Shown one piece after another: positions 1 to 9,200 of a DNA stretch of 46,229 nucleotides. The number at the start of each line of letters is the position of its first letter. The first letter of the stretch is position 1. The position numbers and the translations under genes were made by a program. A model generated the notes under the pieces. That model had not been told where the DNA came from. It worked only from the letters and a program-made list of their open reading frames with translations, and ran no database searches. Source of the DNA: CAZNHL01 sp964572965 (GTDB lineage: Bacteria > Bacteroidota > Bacteroidia > Cytophagales > UBA9547); the NCBI GenBank assembly GCA_964572965.1, contig CAZNHL010000033.1, forward strand, positions 1-46,229, in the 5' to 3' direction.

Positions 1-201
1 GGAGTTTTAAATCCTGATCTGCAAAATTCTGCGTTATCTGCGGGAAAACACAATAAGATTCATAGAAGCAGATAGTCATTTACTATTTTTTATGTATAGC
101 CTGTACGCCATTATCTTAATGAAAAAGTGTTGTGTACTTGTGGCGGCAGGTTTTGAGGTTCGCCGGCTATTGGTGAAGGAGCTGTGTATTGCCTAAAAAG
201 G
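1..201. other. Non-coding left edge of the window
   Basis: I see no credible gene here; frames on both strands are short and stop often. Bases 14-46 contain three closely spaced versions of an ATCTGC/TCTGCG word ending in ATCTGCGGG, a wording I associate with dispersed intergenic repeats of Bacteroidota, but one copy cannot prove a family. The stretch lies downstream of the giant adhesin gene. Confidence 0.4.
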
Positions 202-234
202 AAAAAGGGTCCTACCAATTTGGCAGAACCCTTT
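202..234 (-). terminator. Intrinsic terminator of the giant adhesin gene
   Basis: On the minus strand a stem of about 15 pairs (AAAGGGTTCTGCC paired with GGTAGGACCCTTT, two G-T wobbles) is followed by a run of five T. It lies about 30 bases past the adhesin stop codon, as expected for a Rho-independent terminator. Confidence 0.75.
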
Positions 235-264
235 CAAGTCTATAATCTCAAATCTGATTTCTTA

Positions 265-3200
265 TTATCTGAGAAGAGTAATACTTCCTTCTCTTCTTTG
301 TTTTCCTTTTACTTTCGGGTCTTCAGCATCATAAGTTATTACATAAGGGTAAACTCCAATCGGCATTTCCTGTCCCAGATAAGTACCATCCCATGAAGAG
401 TCCTGATTACTGTTCTCACTATGGAATATTACTTCACCCCATCTGCTATAGATAGTAATGTTATAATTTTTGAAGTACTGCCCTTGTACAAAGAATTTGT
501 CGTCTTTACCTGATGTGCCAGGCTTGCCCGGTGTAAATGCATTCGGGATGTTTACAATCGGACCGCACAGGTCTTTTACCGCAGTGTAATTAGTATCCGG
601 ACATCCGTAAACGTTTTTGAGTATCACAGAATAAGTTCCGCTCTTATCTACCTGAATTTTCTGAGTGGTTCCGATAGTATTTCCCTGCGCATCGCTCCAT
701 ACATAAGTATTTGTTTTTGCATCGTTCGGGTTATCAGAACCAGAACCGGCATCCAGGGTTGCATGCCTGTCGGTCACCGGGCAGAACTGGTAAGCAGGGG
801 TAAGCGTGTTTATAGGCAACTCATTGAATATCACGTTTGCATACTTATTAGTATCTGACGCACATTCGCCAATAGAAGCGGTAGCCCCGTACAGACCTGT
901 TTTGTCAACGACAAGCGTATGCAACGTTTCGCCCGGTATACTGACTCTGTTTTTCGTCCATGAATATACAGGAGTGAACCCTGGATAAGCATTTACCGGT
1001 GTTGCATCTAATGTATGGCTTTGTCCTTCACAAAGGCTAGTGTCCCTAAGTGCAAAGTTTGGCTTCTCAAGCCCTATAATCCTTATACTGTCTGTACTCT
1101 GACATTCGGTTGTCATGTCCTTTACATCTACATAAGTAAATATGGTATCCGGTACAGACTGCAATGGGTCAACAAAGCTGTTATAAGTTCCCGTTGAAGA
1201 AGCAGGTGATTTCCATGTATAAACAGCATTGTTAATACTAGAAGTCCTGATGCTTACATGTGCCCGCTTACAAGCAACCTTGTCTTTGTGTACAAGTATA
1301 GGAAGGTCGTTCACAACGGCACTGTCAGCATAAGTACAGAAGCCCAAGGTGTATTGTAGTTTGTATTCACCGGCATCAGTAGCATATATTGAAGTGTCGA
1401 CCTGTCCTTGTAGCAATTGGTCATTTTTATACCACTGGAATGAGCCATCAGGCTTGTCATTTCTTATCTCAGCAGTAATAGCTACATAAGGATCCAGGCA
1501 ATACTTGTCTTTAAGTATCAGATCGACTTTCGGTACGATCCTTACAGTTACAGTGTCTTTACCGTTACAACCGTTCTGGTCAGATACTACCAGTTCGTAA
1601 TCAGTATCAGCTGCAATGTTTACATGCAAGTAAGGTTCATAAGATTCTGTATTGCCTGTTGCTACCACGTTCCATTCATAGTTAAGATTTGGCAATGCCT
1701 GAGTGAATATTGTAGCATCCTGGCTCGGACATACATATTGGTCTGGCCCCGCATTAGCTGTAGGGGGCAGTGCCACATTTGCTGTCGCATTTGCAGTATC
1801 TGCCGGGCATATACCTGGATTACTGATCCATGACAGTGTGATATTACTGTTGATATCCGACTCTGCAAAGTAATAGGTAGCGTTCATGTTAGTGTTGTCT
1901 GGCGAGAATGCGCCGGCACCGTCAGTCACCCATTTTGCGCCACTTGCATTTTGTAAAGTTGCTGTCAACTGCATTCCTTTGAATGAATAGCAAGGAGCAG
2001 CTGCACTGGCAGTTAAAACCGGTACTTTCTGCAAAGTGATGTTCAGGTTATCAGATACCGGAGGACATGCATTGTTTTTGACACTTGTCAGACTCAATAC
2101 TACACCTCCTGTAATGTCTGCGTCAGATGTTGCCGGTACATAAGTAGCATTCAGGGTATTGGCATCCGGAAGGAATGTTCCTGTACCTGTTGATGCCCAC
2201 GAGAAGTTTGTCGCCACTTTTGTAACCGGATTAAGAGGTATACCTGTCGTGCTTTCGCATGTAGTCAAATCCTGACCCGCATCCACCGTTGGTATTTCAT
2301 TAAAGGTAATAGTAGCGTAATCACTTACCGGTTTACATGTTCCTTGTCCTGTTGAAGTTACCTTTACAACTATTTGATCAACGTTAGTGTCAGCAAGAAC
2401 GATCAGGTAATTTGTGTTCAGTGCATTAGGGTTAGAGAATGATCCTTGCCCTGAAGCTGTCCATATACCACCTGTTGCCACTTTGGTTTTAGCTACCAAC
2501 GGTACGGAAGTAGCAGAGCGGCAAATTTCTTTGTCCGGTCCGGCATCTATAGAAGGTATCGGAGTAAACTTGATTTTAGCAGTATCCTGTGCCGCTTCAC
2601 ATACCCCGTTGTTTACAGAGCTCACAATAGCCCATACCTGGCCAAGTGCAATGTCACTGGCAGTCGGGAAGTAGCTTGTTGCCAGTGAGTCAGATTTAGG
2701 AGCAAAGAAGCCTGTACCTGTAGTTGACCATACACCTGTAGTCGCAAGAGTAGGCGTAGCAGCAAGGTTGATGCTGTCTACATCTGAACAAGCGGACACA
2801 TCATGTGTTGATACCGAGATAGTCGGCAGGTTCTGGTATATAATATGGAAATTATCAGATACAGCACCGCAAGGACCATTTCCTGTCGAAGTCAGTGTGA
2901 TAACAGTATGTGTTCCTGTTTTTCCTGCTGCCAGGTCATTAGCACCTATTTTGTATTGAGCTTCCAGCGTTGTGTCATTAGGTGCGAAAGTACCATCACC
3001 TGCCGTTGTCCATTTTCCGCCTTTAGCATTTGCGATAAAACCGTTCAGTTTTACAGAAGGCACTGATACACATATTGTCTGATCTGTTCCTGCATTTACT
3101 ATGGCAGCCGGTATAGGGCTGAAGCTCACTGTAGCAAAGTCTGCCACAGAAGGACATGTATTAGCAGAAGTAGAACTCAATGTGAATGAGATACCTCCTT

Positions 3201-6200
3201 TTGTGAAATCAGCACTAGAAGGGCTGTAGTTTGTCGCCACGGTATTGTCAGGAGTGAAAACACCACTACCATTTGTTGTCCACTTTACATTCGGATTTGA
3301 CGAGAATGTATTGTTAACAGTGATGTTTACCGCATTTGCACAAAGTGATAAGTCTGGCCCGGCATATACCGAATCAATCTTGTCGAAGTTGTAAATGCGA
3401 TTACTTGTAACCGGTTGACAAGTCCCGTTTCCTGAAGTAGTCAGGGTGAATGTTACACCCGTACCCGCCAGATCAGCAGCCGAAGGAATGTATTTAGTGT
3501 TCAGACTTGTAGAGTCCGGCGAGAACTTACCAGTACCAGTACTCGACCATACCCCACTTGAAGCAATTGTGACAGCTCCGTGCAGACTCAGCCTTGTCAG
3601 GTTTGAAGTACAAAGAGTTGTGTCGTTGCCGGCAACAGCAGTCGGTGTAGGGGTGAATGCGATCGTTACCGTTGAATTTTCAGGTATACAAAGGTTATTC
3701 CCCGTTGTTGTAAGTGTAAGTGTAACAGCACCTGCATTCTTATCAGCGATGTCTGGTGTGAATGTAGTTACCGCGTTTGTTGCATTAGCAAATGTCCCTA
3801 GTCCTGAAGATGAAGTCCATTGTACACCACCAGCCACGGTGAAAGCACCGTTCAGGTTTACCGTTGTTACATCCTTACAAACACTTTGAGCAAAGCCTGC
3901 TGATACTGTTGGTGCAGGTGCAATAGTAAGTACTACCTGGTCAGTGCTTACAGGACAAAGAGCATTACCTGTTCCTGTTAGGATCAGAGTGGCTTGCCCG
4001 TTTGCGATCTGTTGAGCAGAAGGCACAAAGCTGGCTGATAAAGAGTTATTAGGAGTGAATGTGCCAGTACCGGAAGGTGTTGTCCATTTTACCGAATTAG
4101 TACTTGCATTCTGTGTTCCGTTCAAAGTATATCCGAGGGTGTTTGCGCAAATATTGTCATCCAGTCCTGCGTTTACTGATGGACCCTGTAAGATTGTGAA
4201 TACTACATTGTCAGATGTCGGAGGACAAGCCCCGGCAGGAGTTGTCAATGTCAGGTTGATGGTCCCGGAACTGATTTCAGCGGGAGTAGGTGTATACTCT
4301 GCAGTTAAAGCGGCATTGCTAGGACTGAATGTTCCTGCACCTCCAGACCAAGTTGCACTGGCACCAGAACCCTGAAGTTTAATAGGGAGGTTATTAGTAC
4401 AGTAAGTGCTGTCTCTGCCTGCATTAATTACAGGGAAGTTGTTGAATGTTAAGGCGAATGAACTTGTCAGACTTTGACATACTCCATAAGTATCCGTTAT
4501 TAAAGAGAGTACTACTTCTCCGTCTGTTACATCTGTTGGAGATGGAACATATTGAGCATTCATATCCGTATTATTTGGCGTAAATGTACCGGAACCACTG
4601 GTTGTCCAGGTTGCGCCCGGTGCATTTTTAATAGCACCTCCTAATTGTACCGGAGTTGTTCCTTCACATGAAGTAAGATTTGCTCCTGAATTAACTTCCG
4701 GATATGGAGAGAATATTACTCTAAGATCACTATAAACAGCATCACATGTTCCGTTTCCGGTAGTTACAGCAGAAATCTGAATGCTGCCAAGCGAAATGTC
4801 TGCACCATTTACAAGGTAAATCGGATTTATCAAGGTGTCTGCTGTTGAGAAAGCTCCAGACCCCGAAGTTGACCATTTAACTCCTTTTGCATTTGCTATT
4901 ACTGCTTGTAATGATACTTGTCCTTTTTCTGGATCGTCGATACATAGGGTCTGATTTGAACCAACATTAATAGTTGGTTTTGGTCCGATGGTAACAGTAA
5001 CAGTATCCTTTCTTGAACTACATGGGCTATTGTTTAGTGTAGTCAATACAAGGTTTACTGTTCCTGCTGTAATATCAGCCGTGCTCAGTTTATAACTAGG
5101 GTTAAGTGTACTTGTATTAGGAGCGAATGTTCCTGTTCCTAAAGTAGACCATACAAAATTTGCTGAACTTGTAGATGCCCCAGAGACAGTAACAGAAGAC
5201 TTATCAGCACATGTTATTATATCTGTTCCTGCATTAACAGTTGGTATAGGAGTAAAGAAGAAAGATACAGAATCTGTTACTGCTTCACATATTTCTGTCC
5301 CTTTTGCCGTAAGCACGAGTGTTGCTTTGCCGGCAGTCAATTCAGTGGAAGTAGGGAAGTAATTGGCTGTCATGGTTTGGTTGTCAGGTAGTAGTGATCC
5401 ACCTCCCAATGAAGTCCATGTTGCTGCCGTTGTTCTTGTAAATGAACCGCTCAATGGTATTGAAGAGACATCCTTACAATATGTTCTGTCAGCGCCTGCA
5501 TTTGCAGTAGGTTTTTTGTTGATGGTAATGTTCAGCTGATCAGCCACCGGTTTACACAAACCATTTGCTCTTGTTGTCAGCGTCAATACAATTGAACCAT
5601 TGGTAATGTCCTGGGCAGAAATGTTGTATGTGGCCTTAAGGTCAGTAGAGTCGCTAGGGCTAAATGTCCCGGTTCCTGTTGTTGTCCATTTGCCATACCC
5701 TGCATGGTCTATGGTGCCGTTAAGGGTAACAGATGTTTGTGTTTCACAGATATTGAAATCAGTTCCCGCATCTACCGTTGGTTTAGGAGCAATCAATACG
5801 TTCATTGTATCAGTTACTGCACTACATGTACCAGAGCCCGTTGTTGTGGCCCATACTTTTACAGAACCTTTAGCTCTGTCAGAAATTGAAGGTACAAATT
5901 TAGGAGCCGAAGCTGTTGTAGAAGGAGAGAATGTTCCGTTTCCGCTATTAGCCCAGGTTTGTCCGCTTGCATGAGTTGTTGCAGCTACTATTACAACCCC
6001 TGAGCTGTCAGAACATATATTTTGGTCAGCACCCACGTTGATAGTCGGCCTAGGATCGAATCTTAGTGTGAAGCTGCTCGTCGCAGCAGCGCATACGCCA
6101 GTACCTGTTGTTGTAAGCGTTAATCTTACAGATGTCGCTGCAATATCAGCTGCAGAAGGAAGGTATTCTGTTTGTACGCTATCAGCATGAGTAAACGTTC

Positions 6201-9200
6201 CTGTGCCTGCTGTTGTCCATACAGAACCTTTTGCATTGGTGATCTTGCCTGCCAGTTTTGTAAAGCTTATATCCTCGCATACATGTCTGTCCGGTCCTGC
6301 CAAAGCTGTAGGCACAGGTCTGAATGATACTACCATTCTGTCTCTTACTTTTCCGCATGTACCATTGCCTGTTGCTTCTAATGTAAGAGTTACCGTTGTA
6401 ATATCCCTGTCATTTTGAGATGGAGTATAGACAGCGTCTAATTTAGAGTCCACGTCGAAAGTGCCCGTGCCTGATGAAGTCCATTTTTGGGAAGCAGCAT
6501 TTGCTACTTTTCCATAAAGTGTAAGACCTGTTGTATTGGCACATACAAGAGTGTCTTTTCCTGCATCTACTACCGGTTGTTTGGTAATGTTCAGTGTAAG
6601 GGAGTCCGTCACTGGATTACAGGTTGCATTGTCAGAAGTTGTAAAGAATAGTTTTACAGCCCCTGTATTGATGTCAGCAGCCGAAGGCATATATTTTGAT
6701 GTTGTACTTGCCGCCGTAGGAGCGAATGTACCTGTTCCTTTAGAAGTCCAGATCCCTGTTGTTGCAATGGTAATTGAAGCTACAGCAACATTAACCGGTA
6801 TAGCTGTTTCACAGAAAGTCTGATCAGCACCGGCATCCACAGTAGGAGATGGAGTGAAAGAGAAGGTTACATCATCAGATACCGATGGACAAACCGGATC
6901 AGGTGTAGATGCAAAGGTCAGTGTTACTGAGTTTGCTGCTAGTTCCCCGGCTGTAGGTGTATAGACCGCATTCGTAGTTTTATTGTTAGGAACAAATGTA
7001 CCGTTACCGCCTGTCCATGTACCTGGATTCGAAGCAGGGTCATTAATAGTTCCTTTTAAAAGGATGTTGGAGTTGTTTTTACAGAAAGTCTGATCAGGTC
7101 CGGCGTTGATTACAGGTACCTGCTTAAGCGTAAGCTTTAAAGTATCTGTTACAGCAGGACAATAGCCATTTCCTGTAGAAGTAAGTATGATTGTTAAAGC
7201 ACCTGTATTTTTATCAGCAGCAGAAGGGTTATAGGTAGGGGTCAGGGTTGTTGTGTTTGAGAACGTTCCGGTCCCTGTTGTCGACCATTTTCCTCCGGCA
7301 GCATTTGTTACAGTCCCTGCTATAGCTATCGGTGCTGTGTTGCTGCAAAGTGTCAGATCATTGCCTGCATTTACTACCGGTGCAGGATTTATCCTTACAA
7401 GAATAGTGTCCCATTTAGACAGACAGGTTGCTGTAGGGTCAGTAGCATATCTAAGTAATACTTTTCCTGCAGCAATTTCACTGGCTGTTGGTTGGTATTT
7501 AGCATTCAATGTTCTGTTGTCGGGAGTAAAAGTTCCTGCTCCCCCGGACCATGTACCCAGGTTACCTGTTCCATTCAATTGTACCGGCAAAGCATTTGTA
7601 CATACAGGAGTAAGGCTTCCTGCGTTAGCTTTAGGCACAGCAGTGAAGAATATACGTATCATATCTGATACTGCATTACAAGTCCCGCTCACAGCAGAAG
7701 TAAGCCTTAATTCTACATAGCCTGAATCTATATCAGCTCCGGAAGGGGTATATGTTGCTGAAGCAGCAGCGGTATTGGCACCGGAGAATGTTCCCGTACC
7801 TTTTATTACCGACCATATTCCTCCAGGTGCATTTGTAATTGTTCCTGTCAGAGGTACAGTTGTTACGTCGCCACAGACTACCTTGTCTGGACCGGCATCA
7901 GCTGTTGGTGCAGGGGCAATTGTAATGATGACACTGTCTGCAACACTCTTACAAGCTGCACTTCCTGTTGTAGAAAATTTTACTTTTGAAGTACCTGCCT
8001 GTATTTCTGTGTTTGAAGGTGTATAAGTAGGGTTCAGTACACTATTATTAGGAGTAAATGTCCCGCCATTTCCAGACCATATTCCGCCCGTTGCAGGAGC
8101 TGATGCTGTTGCAACAAGTGCTATGTTAGGATTATTTGCACAAGAAGTTTTGTCAGTTCCCGCATTTGCTACCGGTGCCGGAGTGAAAGAGAAAGTAACC
8201 TCGTCTTTTTCGGCATTACAGTTCCCGTTGTTTGTTGACGTCAGCGTGAGTGTGATAGATGAACCGGCGCTTATTTCAGAAGCCGCAGGGGTATATGTAG
8301 CATTCAGGTCAGTGTTGCTGGCGTTGTAAGTACCTGCACCGCCTGTCCATCTCCCTCTTGTTGTTGACGAAGTGCCCTTTAAAGCAATATTTACATTGTT
8401 TACACAGAAAGAAGAATCCCTTCCGGCATTCACCACCGGTGAAGGAGTGAAAGAGATGTTCATTTTACTGCTTACCGGATTACAGTTCCCGTTATTAGTA
8501 GAAGTGAAAGTAAGTGTGACAGGGTTTCCGGCGGTCACTTCGGCAGCAGAAGCTGTGTATGAAGTTTGTTGAACCAGCGTCCCTGTTCCTCCCGTCCATG
8601 TACCGCTACCTGTAGAAGAAGTGCCACTGATAGTTGTTGTCGGATTATTATTACAAACCGATTTGTCACTTCCTGCATTTACCTTCGGTACATTGTTGAA
8701 AGTGATCTGCATCTGGTCGCTTACAGAATTACACTTTGTCTGGTTTGCTGTGAATGTAAGTGTTACCGTTCCAACCGTATCGGCTGCTGAAGGTGTGTAT
8801 ATAGGGCTTGCAATAGTTGTGTTAGAGAAAGTTCCTGTTCCATTGGTTGTCCATACCACAGATGAAGCATTTGTAGTAGTACCGTTTAGCTGCAGAGTAA
8901 GGTTGTTCTTACATACCTGGGCATCGTTCCCGGCATTTGCAGTAGGTGACGGATCAAATGTTATCAGTACCGTATCACTCACAGCATTACAGTTGTTATT
9001 TCCTGTAGACGTAAGTATAAGAGCCGTGAAAGTAGAAGCAATTTCACCGGGACTTACAGTATAAGTAGCGCCAAGTACATTAGCACTTGGAGTGAATGTT
9101 CCCCCGAAGCCTGTCCATGTACCGCCACCGGTTGTAGAAGTTCCGGCTAGTGTAACACTCGGTTTATTCACACAGACAGAGAAGTCGTTTCCTGCATTTA

